From assembly GCA_009838525.1 (NCBI GenBank), contig VXRJ01000031.1, positions 1 to 64,000 of the forward strand: a stretch of DNA of 64,000 nucleotides, given 5' to 3'. Position numbers and translations under genes: made by a program. Origin of the DNA: Acidobacteriota bacterium (GTDB lineage: Bacteria; Acidobacteriota; Vicinamibacteria; Vicinamibacterales; UBA8438). The notes below the pieces were generated by a model. The model made no database searches. It worked only from the letters and a program-made list of their open reading frames with translations, and was not told the DNA's origin. Positions 51,502-59,661 of this stretch are shown one piece after another (the first letter of the stretch is position 1; every line of letters begins with the position of its first letter).

Positions 51502-52728
51502 TCAGATCGCGCCGCCGGCGCGGAGGCCGGCAATCTCGGTTTCGCCAATCCCCAGTTCACCCAGGATTTCGTCGGTGTGCTGACCGAGGGTGGGCGGCGG
51601 AATCCGCACCGCCCCCGGCGTGTCTCCCAGTTTCACCGGGACGCCAAGCTGCCGGATCGCGCCGGCCACCGGGTGCTGCATCGCCACCACCATGGCGCGC
51701 TCGATGACCTGCGGGTCCGTGAAGACCTGGTGCAGGTCGCGCACCCCGCCGCACGGAATGCCGGCCGCTTTCAGATCCGCCAGCCACTCCGCCGCGTTGC
51801 GTGTCCTGAGGCGTTCGACGAGCAGCGGACGAAGTTCCTCCCGGTGAGCGACACGGTCCTTGTTCGTCCGGAACCGGTCGTCGTCGGCCAGACCGTCCAG
51901 GCCGAGCACGCGGCAGAACGACGTCCACAGTTGATCGTTGCCGCACGCCACGACCAGATCGCCGTCGGCCGCCTCGAGCGTCTCGTAGGGCGTGATCGTC
52001 GGATGGCGATTCCCGAGGCGGACCGGCGCCTGGCCGGTGGCGAAGTAGATCCCCGCCTGGTAGGTGAGAACCGCCGCGACCGAGTCGAGCATGCCGACGT
52101 CGACGAGCTGGCCGCGCCCGGTCCGGTGCCGCGCGAGCAGCGCCACGGCGACTCCCCACGCCGAGAACATCCCGGAGATGATGTCGGCGATCGCCACACC
52201 CAGCCGGTACGCCGGCGTGTTCTCATCGCCGGTGATGCTCATCAGTCCTCCCTCGCCCTGCAGCACCGCGTCGTAGCCGGGCTCACGACGGCGCGGGCCG
52301 GTCTGGCCGAAGCCGGAGATAGAGCAGTAGACGAGGTCGGGGCGCCGCTCGGCCAGATCGCGGTAGCCGAGGCCCATGCGGTCGAGCGTTCCGGGCCGGA
52401 AGTTCTCGACAAGCACGTCCGCACGTTCGATGAGAGCGTCAAGCGTCCGGCGGCCCTCCGGGTGCTTCAGGTTGATCGTCACGCTCTCCTTGTTGCGGTT
52501 GATGCTCATGAAGTAGGCGGACTCGCCTTCGAGGAACGGCGGGCCCCAGCCGCGGGTGTCATCGCCCTTCCCCGGCTGTTCCACCTTGATGACGCGCGCA
52601 CCCATGTCGCCGAGCATCATGGTGCAGTACGGCCCGGAGAGGACACGGGTGAGATCGAGCACGGTGATGCCGTCGAGGGCGCCCGCGGCGGGATTGGCGT
52701 TCCGGTGGGATGGCGGCGTCTCTGTCAT
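51502..52728 (-). CDS. Class III acyl-CoA transferase (CaiB/BaiF family)
   Basis: About 408 residues. It transfers CoA between carboxylic acids by an Asp-linked anhydride mechanism. Seen: ITVLDLTRVLSGPYCTMMLG, GARVIKVEQPGKGDDTRGWG, RNKESVTINLKHPEGR, ENFRPGTLDRMGLGY, and the active Asp in GQLVDVGMLDSVAAVL. The length is normal for the family. ATG 52728 is chosen over 52950 because the additional residues do not match the family and the start context is better. The substrate cannot be told from the sequence; related members act on formyl-, succinyl-, mesaconyl- or carnitinyl-type CoAs. No pathway partners are adjacent. Confidence 0.9.
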   Translation of the reverse strand: MTETPPSHRNANPAAGALDGITVLDLTRVLSGPYCTMMLGDMGARVIKVEQPGKGDDTRGWGPPFLEGESAYFMSINRNKESVTINLKHPEGRRTLDALIERADVLVENFRPGTLDRMGLGYRDLAERRPDLVYCSISGFGQTGPRRREPGYDAVLQGEGGLMSITGDENTPAYRLGVAIADIISGMFSAWGVAVALLARHRTGRGQLVDVGMLDSVAAVLTYQAGIYFATGQAPVRLGNRHPTITPYETLEAADGDLVVACGNDQLWTSFCRVLGLDGLADDDRFRTNKDRVAHREELRPLLVERLRTRNAAEWLADLKAAGIPCGGVRDLHQVFTDPQVIERAMVVAMQHPVAGAIRQLGVPVKLGDTPGAVRIPPPTLGQHTDEILGELGIGETEIAGLRAGGAI

Positions 52729-52844
52729 GGCGGGCGATCGTACACTGCCGCCGTCGACCGACGGCAATGCGGGGGCGGCGCTCGTGGATCTCCCGTTCAC
52801 GCTTGCCGGGCGATCCAGGCGCGCGTTTCCTCGCCGCGAGCCAG

Positions 52845-53246
52845 TCAGTCTTCCGGAGCCGGAATCCGCGCTACGGGAAAGTCCGGCAAGAACTGATTCC
52901 AGGTCCGGAGGTTGACAACCACGCAGTCCTTCACGAACTGTCGGTTCCATGCACCTGACCTCGGCGCATCGAGTGGAAGCTTGCGTTTGAGTTCGTCGGT
53001 TCGCGCCAGAATTTCCTTGACCGGAATGTAGACGCTCTCAACAGGCTCCGCGTGCCAACGCGCCGCGCCAACAAGCCCGGCCGAACTGGCTGAGGTCGTG
53101 TGGTTGGAGAAGGAAAGCCTGAGCGCTTTTTTGCCGCGGAAGACTTCGACAGTGCATGCGGCACTTTCCTTGCGCCGCTTGACGAGCCGTCCGATGGAAC
53201 GTCCGGATGGCATGAAGACACGGGTGAGTTTTTCGGCGAAGCTCAT
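52845..53246 (-). CDS. Hypothetical protein at the end of the arg operon
   Basis: 133 residues, starting 8 bp after the argF stop. It begins MSFAEKLTRVFMPSGRSIGR and continues with a likely beta domain (CTVEVFRGKKALRLSFSNHT) and a helical part (ESVYIPVKEILARTDELKRK). It ends VVVNLRTWNQFLPDF. No signal peptide. I do not recognise the family. The base composition is slightly less GC-rich than in the arg genes. It may be only a passive downstream passenger of the operon. Confidence 0.6.
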   Translation of the reverse strand: MSFAEKLTRVFMPSGRSIGRLVKRRKESAACTVEVFRGKKALRLSFSNHTTSASSAGLVGAARWHAEPVESVYIPVKEILARTDELKRKLPLDAPRSGAWNRQFVKDCVVVNLRTWNQFLPDFPVARIPAPED

Positions 53247-53254
53247 CCGGCCGG

Positions 53255-54262
53255 TCAGTCCTCGAAGAGCATGACGAGTAGCGCCTTCTGGGTGTGGAGG
53301 CGGTTCTCGGCCTGATCGAAGACGACCGACGCCGGACTGTCCATTACCCGGTCGGTAACCTCTTCGCCCCGGTGGGCGGGCAAACAGTGGAGGAAGCAGA
53401 CGTCCGGCGCGGCGTGCGCCATCAGCGTGTCGTTGACCTGATAGGGCGCGAACAGCCTGCGGCGGAGGGCGACTTCCGCCTCGCGTCCCATCGATGTCCA
53501 GACGTCGGTGTAGACGGCGTCGGCGCCGCGCACTGCGTCGACCGGATCGTGGTAGCGGGTGAGTTCGGCCCCGTAACGGGCGACGCGCACGGCATCGGCA
53601 TCGACGGATGCCGGGAGTTCGAAGCCGTCCGGCGTTGCGACGCGCACGTGCACGCCCAGCATCAGCGCGGCTTGGGTGAACGACGTGGCGACGTTGTTGC
53701 CGTCCCCGACAAACGCGACGATCCTCCCGCGCGGGTCCTCCCACCGCTCCTTCAGGGTCAGGCAGTCGGCGAGCGCCTGGCAGGGATGCTCCTCGTTGCT
53801 CAGCGCGTTTATTACGCGGAAGCTGGATGTCGCGAGGGCCAGGTCGAGCAGCCGCGACTGTTCATAGGTCCGCACCACGGCGCCGGCGACCCAGCGCTCG
53901 AGACTGCGCCCCACATCGGCGAGCGACTCGCGTTTCCCGAGCGCGACGTCGGCGTCAGGATCGATGAAGTTGCCTCCCAGCTCGCGGATCGCAATCTCGA
54001 ACGTCGAGCGGGTCCGGAGCGAGGGTTTCTCGAAGAGCAGCGCGATGTAGGTTCCCTGCAGCGCCGCGGACGTGGGCGCCTCCTTGCCGAGGGGGCGGTC
54101 GCGCTTCACCTCCGCGGAGAGCGCGAGGCAGTGTTCCAGGTCATCCGGCTCGAAGTCGAGGACCGACAGGAAGCAGCGGTCCTTCAGGCTGCCGGCGGCG
54201 CGGGGAATGGTCGGCCGTAGCCGGGATGCGGCTCTGCTCGAAGGCAGCGAGGGTTTCACCAC
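53255..54262 (-). CDS. argF: Ornithine carbamoyltransferase
   Basis: 335 residues. It makes citrulline from ornithine and carbamoyl phosphate. Seen: LLFEKPSLRTRSTFEIAIRE (carbamoyl-phosphate loop), ALSNEEHPCQALADCLTLKE, FVGDGNNVATSF, VYTDVWTSMG, and FLHCLPAHRGEEVTDRV with the ornithine-loop Cys. The first 27 residues (from GTG 54262) are a non-conserved extension. The GTG start lies 6 bp after argJ and its first codons sit inside an 18-bp stretch identical to the core of the intergenic repeat; a later non-ATG start is possible. Confidence 0.93.
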   Translation of the reverse strand: MVKPSLPSSRAASRLRPTIPRAAGSLKDRCFLSVLDFEPDDLEHCLALSAEVKRDRPLGKEAPTSAALQGTYIALLFEKPSLRTRSTFEIAIRELGGNFIDPDADVALGKRESLADVGRSLERWVAGAVVRTYEQSRLLDLALATSSFRVINALSNEEHPCQALADCLTLKERWEDPRGRIVAFVGDGNNVATSFTQAALMLGVHVRVATPDGFELPASVDADAVRVARYGAELTRYHDPVDAVRGADAVYTDVWTSMGREAEVALRRRLFAPYQVNDTLMAHAAPDVCFLHCLPAHRGEEVTDRVMDSPASVVFDQAENRLHTQKALLVMLFED

Positions 54263-54267
54263 GGGCT
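54250..54267 (-). repeat. REP-like repeat core, copy 4, at the argF start
   Basis: Minus strand AGCCCGTGGTGAAACCCT is an 18-base exact match to a composite of the cores at 41853 and 45312. It includes the argF GTG start codon. Confidence 0.6.
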
Positions 54268-54268
54268 C

Positions 54269-55501
54269 CTACGTCCGGTAGTCGGCGTTGATGTGGACAT
54301 AGTCGGCGCTGAAGTCGCAAGTCCACATCGTTGCCGCGCAGGTTCCGCCGACACCCAGGTCGACGCACAACTCCACTTCGTCGTTCGCCAGGTGGTCCGC
54401 CGCCTCCGCCTCGCGATTCACATGGATCGTGACGCCGTCGTACAGCACGACGCCGCCGATCCGGACTACGGTCCGCTCCGGATCGAACGCGACGCCGGCC
54501 CGTCCCGCGACCGCCACGAGGCGGCCCCAGTTCGGATCGCCCCCGTTCAGAGCCGTCTTCACCAGCGGGGAATTCGCAATCGCCCGCGCCGCGCGGCGCG
54601 CATCGTCGTCGGTCGCCGCCCCCTCGACCCGGATTGTCGCGAGCTTCGTCGCGCCCTCGCCGCCGCGGACTATCTCGCGCGCCAGTTGGATGCAGACCTG
54701 CTCCAGGCCCGCCATGAAGGCGGGCGTGGTCGTTTCGTCGATCGCGACGCCGCTCGCGCCGTTCGCCAGCATGAGTACCGTGTCGTTGGTGGACGGTTCG
54801 CCGTCCACCGAGATCGCGTTGAACGAGACGTTGGCCGCCGCGCGCAGGAGACGTTCGAGCTCCGCCGGCGCGACGGCGGCGTCCGTCGTCAGGAAGCCGA
54901 GCATCGTAGCCAGGTTCGGCTCGATCATGCCGGCGCCCTTGGCCATGCCTCCGATCGTGATCGGGCCGCCGGGAGTGTCGACCCGCACCGCCGCCTCCTT
55001 CGGTGAGACGTCGGTCGTCATGATCGCTTCCGCCGCCGCGCGGTGCCCGTCGCGGCTCAGCATGCGGGCGGCTTCCGCGAGGCCAGCCGACACCTTCGCC
55101 GTGTCGAGCTTCATGCCGATGACGCCGGTCGAGGCGATCAGGACATGCGCCCGATCGCAACGGACTGCTTCGGCAGCCGCCGTCACCATCGTTTCCGCGT
55201 CGGTCGCCCCCCCGGGCCCGGTGCACGCGTTGGCGCACTTGCTGTTGACGGCGATCACGCGCGCGCGCCCCTCCGAGTCGGCGAGCTGCGCCTTCGTCAC
55301 CACGACCGGTGCGGCGACCGCGAGGTTCGTGGTGAAGATCCCCGCCGCGCTCGCCAGACGATCCGACACCACCAGAGCGATATCGAGACCAGCCGGTTTC
55401 AGGCCGCAGGCGGCGCCCGCCGCCCGGTACCCGGCCGGGGCGGCAATGCCGCCGCCGGCGGGCGTGATCGTTGGGGCGCGTGCCGGCGTCCGCAGGTTCA
55501 T
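54269..55501 (-). CDS. argJ: Bifunctional ornithine acetyltransferase / N-acetylglutamate synthase ArgJ
   Basis: 410 residues. It recycles the acetyl group from acetylornithine to glutamate. Seen: GGGIAAPAGYRAAGAACGLK, VNSKCANACTGPGGATDAE, STGVIGMKLD, and the self-cleavage site GAGMIEPNLATMLGFLTTDA, where the Thr of ATML becomes the new N-terminal nucleophile. NSPLVKTALNGGDPNWGRLV and the end DYVHINADYRT are diagnostic. The start overlaps the stop of the GNAT gene as ATGA. Confidence 0.95.
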   Translation of the reverse strand: MNLRTPARAPTITPAGGGIAAPAGYRAAGAACGLKPAGLDIALVVSDRLASAAGIFTTNLAVAAPVVVTKAQLADSEGRARVIAVNSKCANACTGPGGATDAETMVTAAAEAVRCDRAHVLIASTGVIGMKLDTAKVSAGLAEAARMLSRDGHRAAAEAIMTTDVSPKEAAVRVDTPGGPITIGGMAKGAGMIEPNLATMLGFLTTDAAVAPAELERLLRAAANVSFNAISVDGEPSTNDTVLMLANGASGVAIDETTTPAFMAGLEQVCIQLAREIVRGGEGATKLATIRVEGAATDDDARRAARAIANSPLVKTALNGGDPNWGRLVAVAGRAGVAFDPERTVVRIGGVVLYDGVTIHVNREAEAADHLANDEVELCVDLGVGGTCAATMWTCDFSADYVHINADYRT

Positions 55502-56031
55502 CTACCGACTCCCGTGCCGCGCGCCAGATCGAGAACGACGGCGTACTGCCGGCAGCGGCGGAAGAGGTCGCACGTCCTGCAATCGGCGGCTATCTTCTCG
55601 GGTACCCACGTGTGCGGCACGATCGAGAAGCCGGCGCGGACGAACGGACGCGCCTCATGCGTGAAGGCGCACAGGCGCGGAACGCGCTGCGCCAGCGCCG
55701 CCGCGACCAACGCGTCCAGCAGCCGCCGGCCGATCCCGATGCCGCGGTGGCCATCGGCGACGACGAGCGAACGCACCTCCGCGACCTTCGGGCTCAGCTC
55801 GGCCAGTTCGCCGCAGCCGACCACGCTCTCGCCGACCGTCGCCACGAGGAAGCGCGGGACGTGCAGCTCCACTTCCCCGAGCGGCCGGGCGAGCAAGTGT
55901 CCCGTCTCGAGGTTCTCGGTGATCAGTCGGTACACGCGGGGCGCGTCGCCGGCAACCGCCGGCCGGATCCCGATTCGCTCCGGCGTCACTGCCTGGGAGA
56001 CGGCCGCCGGCGTGTCGGTCGTGCTTACCAT
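55498..56031 (-). CDS. argA: GNAT-type N-acetylglutamate synthase (short ArgA-like)
   Basis: About 177 residues. A GNAT fold with the acetyl-CoA loop VVADGHRGIGIGRRLLDALV and the core IRPAVAGDAPRVYRLITENL, ETGHLLARPLGEVELHVPRF. The C-terminal Cys pair in AADCRTCDLFRRCRQY is notable and could bind metal. Stand-alone GNAT proteins of this kind serve as N-acetylglutamate synthase in actinobacteria and others. The location between argD and argJ, with an ATGA overlap, supports that role. With ArgJ present it would be anaplerotic. ATG 56031 is used. Confidence 0.82.
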   Translation of the reverse strand: MVSTTDTPAAVSQAVTPERIGIRPAVAGDAPRVYRLITENLETGHLLARPLGEVELHVPRFLVATVGESVVGCGELAELSPKVAEVRSLVVADGHRGIGIGRRLLDALVAAALAQRVPRLCAFTHEARPFVRAGFSIVPHTWVPEKIAADCRTCDLFRRCRQYAVVLDLARGTGVGR

Positions 56032-56035
56032 CGGC

Positions 56036-57262
56036 TCATCCGAAAGTGGCTCCGGCTTCCGCCAAAGCCTGGCGGAGGCGGCTGAGCCCGTCGTCGATCT
56101 CGTCATCGGTGACCGTGTAGGGAGGCAGCAACCGGATCGCCGTGCCCGCGGTCCGGTTGACGATGAGTCGCTGCTCGAGCGCGCAGTCAACGGTCCTGTC
56201 GGCTACCGCCTGATCCACTTCGAGGGCGCGCATCAGCCCCGCGCCCCGCACCTCGTGAACCTGTGGACTCGCGGAAACGAGCGCCTCCAGCCCGGCGCCG
56301 AGACGCCCCCCCGCCTCGGCAACGCGATCGATGAGCCCGCCTTCGAGCGCGTCGAGGAAGACGAGCGCGGCGCGGCAGGCAAGCAGGTTGCCGCCGTACG
56401 TGCTCCCGTGGTCGCCGAACGATGCCGCCTGCGCCACGGCTTCGCTCATCAGGGCGGCGCCGATCGGCACGCCGCCTCCGAGCGACTTGCCCAGCGCCAC
56501 CAGATCCGGGTCTATTCCCAGCCCGGCGCTCGCGAAAGGCCTTCCCGTCCGTCCCAGCCCGGACTGCACTTCGTCCGCTATCACCAGCGTCCCGCTGGCG
56601 CCGCACGCGTCGGCAATCGCTCCGGCCGCCGGGCTCGGGATGGGACGTATGCCTCCCTCGCCCTGTATCGGTTCGACGATAACCGCCGCGGTCCGGCCCG
56701 TGATGGCGGAGCGGATCGTCTCCGGCTCGGACGGCGGAACGAAACGGACGGCCGGCAGCAGAGGCTCGAACGGGGTTCGGTACGGTTCGCCGGAAGTGAC
56801 CGACAGCGCGCCATACGACCGCCCGTGAAACGATCCCTCGAACGCGACGATCTCGCAGCGGTCTGCGTCGCCGCGGGTCCGGTGATAGCGGCGGGCGAAC
56901 TTCAGGCACGCTTCGACCGCCTCGGCGCCGCTGTTGCAGAAAAACGCGCGCGGCAGCCCCGACAGCCGCGCGAGCCGCTGAGCCACCTGGCCCTGGAGTG
57001 GATGAAAGAAGAGGTTCGACGTGTGGAGCAGCTCGCGCGCCTGCGCGGCGATTGCTTCCGACAGTCCGGCATGAGCATGGCCAAGCGACGCGACGCCGAT
57101 CCCGGAGAGGAAGTCGAGATACTGCCGTCCGTCCGCGTCGACGAGCCATGCGCCGCGGCCGCCGATGAAGACAACCGGATGACGGCGGTACACCTGCAGC
57201 ACATGCGTCGCTTCGACCGCCTTCACCCGTTCCGCGTCAATTCGATCCGTCGATGTCGTCAT
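56036..57262 (-). CDS. argD: Acetylornithine aminotransferase
   Basis: 408 residues. Class III PLP aminotransferase making N-acetylornithine from N-acetylglutamate semialdehyde. Seen: YLDFLSGIGVASLGHAHAGL, FFCNSGAEAVEACLKFARRY, FEGSFHGRSYGALSVTSG, VIVEPIQGEGGI, LVIADEVQSGLGRTG, and the PLP Lys in LVALGKSLGGGVPIGA. GSTYGGNLLACRAAL matches the phosphate-binding loop. The start lies 26 bp inside argB, with GGAG upstream. Confidence 0.94.
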   Translation of the reverse strand: MTTSTDRIDAERVKAVEATHVLQVYRRHPVVFIGGRGAWLVDADGRQYLDFLSGIGVASLGHAHAGLSEAIAAQARELLHTSNLFFHPLQGQVAQRLARLSGLPRAFFCNSGAEAVEACLKFARRYHRTRGDADRCEIVAFEGSFHGRSYGALSVTSGEPYRTPFEPLLPAVRFVPPSEPETIRSAITGRTAAVIVEPIQGEGGIRPIPSPAAGAIADACGASGTLVIADEVQSGLGRTGRPFASAGLGIDPDLVALGKSLGGGVPIGAALMSEAVAQAASFGDHGSTYGGNLLACRAALVFLDALEGGLIDRVAEAGGRLGAGLEALVSASPQVHEVRGAGLMRALEVDQAVADRTVDCALEQRLIVNRTAGTAIRLLPPYTVTDDEIDDGLSRLRQALAEAGATFG

Positions 57263-58169
57263 TGCCTGCTCCGCCTGTCATCGGGCGACCCGCCAGCTTC
57301 GTGCCGACCGCCTGTTCGAACATGCCCTGGCGCGGCCGGCGCGCGTCGAGAATCGCCACCTCGCCGGCACCGCCGGCGAGCGCGGCCCGGCACGCCAGCA
57401 GCTTCGCCACCATCCCCGCGCTCGCCTGACCGCCGCGGATCAACGTGTCGATACCGGCGTCGTCCAACGCCGGAATCGTCTTGCCCGCCTCGTCCAGCAC
57501 TCCCGCCGTGCTGCCCGCGATCAGCAGCCGTCGCGCCTTGATGCGCGCCGCCAGGTCGCCTGCCAATGTATCGGCGTTGACGTTCAGTACCTGTCCCGCC
57601 GCCGCCGCGCTCAAGCTCGCAACCACCGGCGTGTAGCCCGCCGCCAGCAGATCGGTCAACAGGGTCGGCGGGCCTTCGCCGACCGGACGGCCGACGTAGC
57701 CCAGATCGACCGACTGGCCGTCCGCCGAGCGGTACCGCCGCTCGCGCCGGACCGGCGCAAGCCGCGCATCGGCCCCGGTCAGACCGACCGCGCGTGCGCC
57801 GGCAACCCCGAGCGCCGCCACCAGCCGGGTGTTGACGCGGCCCGCCAGTACCCCCGCCACCACCTCCAGCGTCGCCGCGTCGGTGATCCGCAGGCCGTCG
57901 ACCGCCCGCTTCGCGATCCCGAGACGCGCCATCTCGGCGTCGACCTCCCGGCCGCCGCCATGGACTACGACGAGCGGCTCGCGCGCGGCGATAGCGGCCA
58001 GAGCACGGGCGAGGCCCCGAAGCCGCGCCGGTGTTTCCAGCAACTCGCCGCCCAGCTTGATGATGGTCGGCGCGACCGCGGCCGGTTCGACCTCGGAGGT
58101 CGCGCGCCGGGGATAGTTCGACCCGCCCGCCACCGGCCTGGCGGGACGCTGCGTCGCGCCGGCCACCAT
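57237..58169 (-). CDS. argB: Acetylglutamate kinase
   Basis: 310 residues. It phosphorylates N-acetylglutamate. Amino-acid-kinase fold with TIIKLGGELLETPARLRGLA, LVVVHGGGREVDAEMARLGI, VDGLRITDAATLEVV, LNVNADTLAGDLAARIKARR and GVLDEAGKTIPALDDAGID. An N-terminal extension of about 30 residues precedes the conserved start. The start codon overlaps the argC stop (TGATG at 58169). The end overlaps argD. Confidence 0.93.
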   Translation of the reverse strand: MVAGATQRPARPVAGGSNYPRRATSEVEPAAVAPTIIKLGGELLETPARLRGLARALAAIAAREPLVVVHGGGREVDAEMARLGIAKRAVDGLRITDAATLEVVAGVLAGRVNTRLVAALGVAGARAVGLTGADARLAPVRRERRYRSADGQSVDLGYVGRPVGEGPPTLLTDLLAAGYTPVVASLSAAAAGQVLNVNADTLAGDLAARIKARRLLIAGSTAGVLDEAGKTIPALDDAGIDTLIRGGQASAGMVAKLLACRAALAGGAGEVAILDARRPRQGMFEQAVGTKLAGRPMTGGAGNDDIDGSN

Positions 58170-59152
58170 CAGGCGAGGCCCTCGCGCTCGTCGATTCCGA
58201 AGGCGACGTTAAAGCTCTGAAGCGCCTGGCCCGCCGCGCCCTTCACCAGGTTGTCGAGGCAGCAGACGAGGACAAGGCGTCCGCCATCGACCCGCCAGCC
58301 GATATCGCAGAAGTTGGTGTGCGCGACATGCTTGATCTCGGGCGGCCGGGCGCCGGTGAGACGGACGAAGGGTGCGTCGGCGTACGCCGACGCGAGCGTG
58401 TTGTCGATGTCCCGCGCCGTCGTGCCGCCGGGCAGCCGAGTGTAGATCGTCTCGAGGATTCCGCGGTCGAGCGGCACCAGGTGCGGGACGAAAGTGACCG
58501 GCCGCTTGAGCTCCTGCTCGATCTCGGCGCCGTGCCGGTGAGCGAATATGCCGTAGGCGGCAACGCTGCCATGCACCTCCGAGAAGTGCGTCCGCTCGGT
58601 CGGCTTCTTGCCCGCACCGGAAACTCCCGACTTCGCATCGATGTAGATGTCCGCGTCGTCGGCGATCAATCCGGCCTCCGCAAGCGGCTTCAGCGCGAGG
58701 AGTGCGCCCGTCGGATAACAGCCGGGGCAGGCGACCAGATCGGCGGACGGCAGCGTATGCCGATTCCACTCGGTCAGGCCGTAGGTTGCGGCCTGCGCCA
58801 GCGCCGGTGAGCGCGGGTACCACCGTTGCCGGTCGGCTTCGTTCCGAAGGCGAAACGCGCCGGAGAGGTCGAAGACACGCCGGCCGCGTTCGAGGAGTGC
58901 CGGGGCAAGCTCGGCGCTCGCGGTGTCGGGCAGGCCAAGAAAGACGACCTCCGTCCGGTCGGCCAGCGCATCGAGCGAGAAGGGTTCGATTTCTCCGTCC
59001 CAGATTCCGGCGAGACCGGGGAGCTCCGCGGTCCCCTCGCCCGACCGCATCGCCGCCGTAACCGTGACGTGGCTGTGGCGCGCGGCCAGACGCAGCAGTT
59101 CCTGCCCGCCATAGCCGGTCGCTCCCGCGATGCCGATCCGGATGGTCGCCAT
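58169..59152 (-). CDS. argC: N-acetyl-gamma-glutamyl-phosphate reductase
   Basis: 327 residues. NADPH-dependent reductase giving N-acetylglutamate semialdehyde. Seen: IGIAGATGYGGQELLRLAA, VVFLGLPDTASAELAPALL, FDLSGAFRLRN, the catalytic Cys in VACPGCYPTGALLALKPL, DAKSGVSGAGKKPTE and FVPHLVPLDRGILETIY. The length is normal. First gene of the minus-strand argCBDAJF run, starting 40 bp from argR across the ARG-box region. Confidence 0.95.
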   Translation of the reverse strand: MATIRIGIAGATGYGGQELLRLAARHSHVTVTAAMRSGEGTAELPGLAGIWDGEIEPFSLDALADRTEVVFLGLPDTASAELAPALLERGRRVFDLSGAFRLRNEADRQRWYPRSPALAQAATYGLTEWNRHTLPSADLVACPGCYPTGALLALKPLAEAGLIADDADIYIDAKSGVSGAGKKPTERTHFSEVHGSVAAYGIFAHRHGAEIEQELKRPVTFVPHLVPLDRGILETIYTRLPGGTTARDIDNTLASAYADAPFVRLTGARPPEIKHVAHTNFCDIGWRVDGGRLVLVCCLDNLVKGAAGQALQSFNVAFGIDEREGLA

Positions 59153-59161
59153 AGGGGAACT

Positions 59162-59199
59162 ATTGTATACTAATTCGAGCGAGTGAATAATTATGAAGC
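59162..59199. promoter_or_regulatory. Two tandem ARG-box-like operators between argC and argR
   Basis: Against the ARG consensus (W-N-TGAAT-WWWW-ATTCA-N-W), box 1 is ATTGTATACTAATTCGAG (59162-59179) and box 2 is AGTGAATAATTATGAAGC (59182-59199). They are separated by 2 bp, close to the 2-3 bp spacing of paired boxes in enterics. The 40-bp gap is AT-rich compared with everything around it. Box 2 covers the argR start codon. Control by the adjacent ArgR is inferred. Confidence 0.7.
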
Positions 59200-59642
59200 G
59201 CTATCGACAGGCCGCGATCCTGGATCTTCTGTCGCGGGAAGCGATTTGCAGCCAGGAGCGGCTGGGCCAGCGGCTCCGCACGCGCGGCTTCAACGCGACG
59301 CAGGCGACGATCTCGCGTGACATCAAGGAGCTGCAGCTCGTCAAGCGGGCGCGGGACGGCGCGTACGAGCAGCCGGGGGCGGAAGCGGGCGCGCGGGGCG
59401 CGGACGGCGAGCTGCGCCGGGCGATTTCGCAGTACCTGCGTCGCGTCGATCTGGTGCAGCAATTGCTCGTCGTCCGAACCGACGCGGGCCAGGCGGCTCC
59501 GCTGGCGCTCGCGATTGACCGGGCCGCCCTGCCGGAAGTGGTCGGGACCGTGGCGGGTGACGACACGATTCTCGTGATCACCCGGCATGGGCGGGCGGGC
59601 CGCGAGGTGACCCGATTGTTTGAAGGCTGGGCAATGGACTGA
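59193..59642 (+). CDS. argR: Arginine repressor ArgR
   Basis: 149 residues. The N-terminal winged HTH has the diagnostic ATISRDIKELQLVK (residues about 38-51). The C-terminal oligomerisation and arginine-binding domain has VRTDAGQAAPLALAIDRAAL and EVVGTVAGDDTILVITR, including the TVAGDDT motif that contacts arginine. It should bind the ARG-box-like sites overlapping its own start and repress argC and argG transcription. Downstream, argG follows after 19 bp. Confidence 0.95.
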   Translation: MKRYRQAAILDLLSREAICSQERLGQRLRTRGFNATQATISRDIKELQLVKRARDGAYEQPGAEAGARGADGELRRAISQYLRRVDLVQQLLVVRTDAGQAAPLALAIDRAALPEVVGTVAGDDTILVITRHGRAGREVTRLFEGWAMD

Positions 59643-59661
59643 CGGAGGAGAAGTGGGAACC

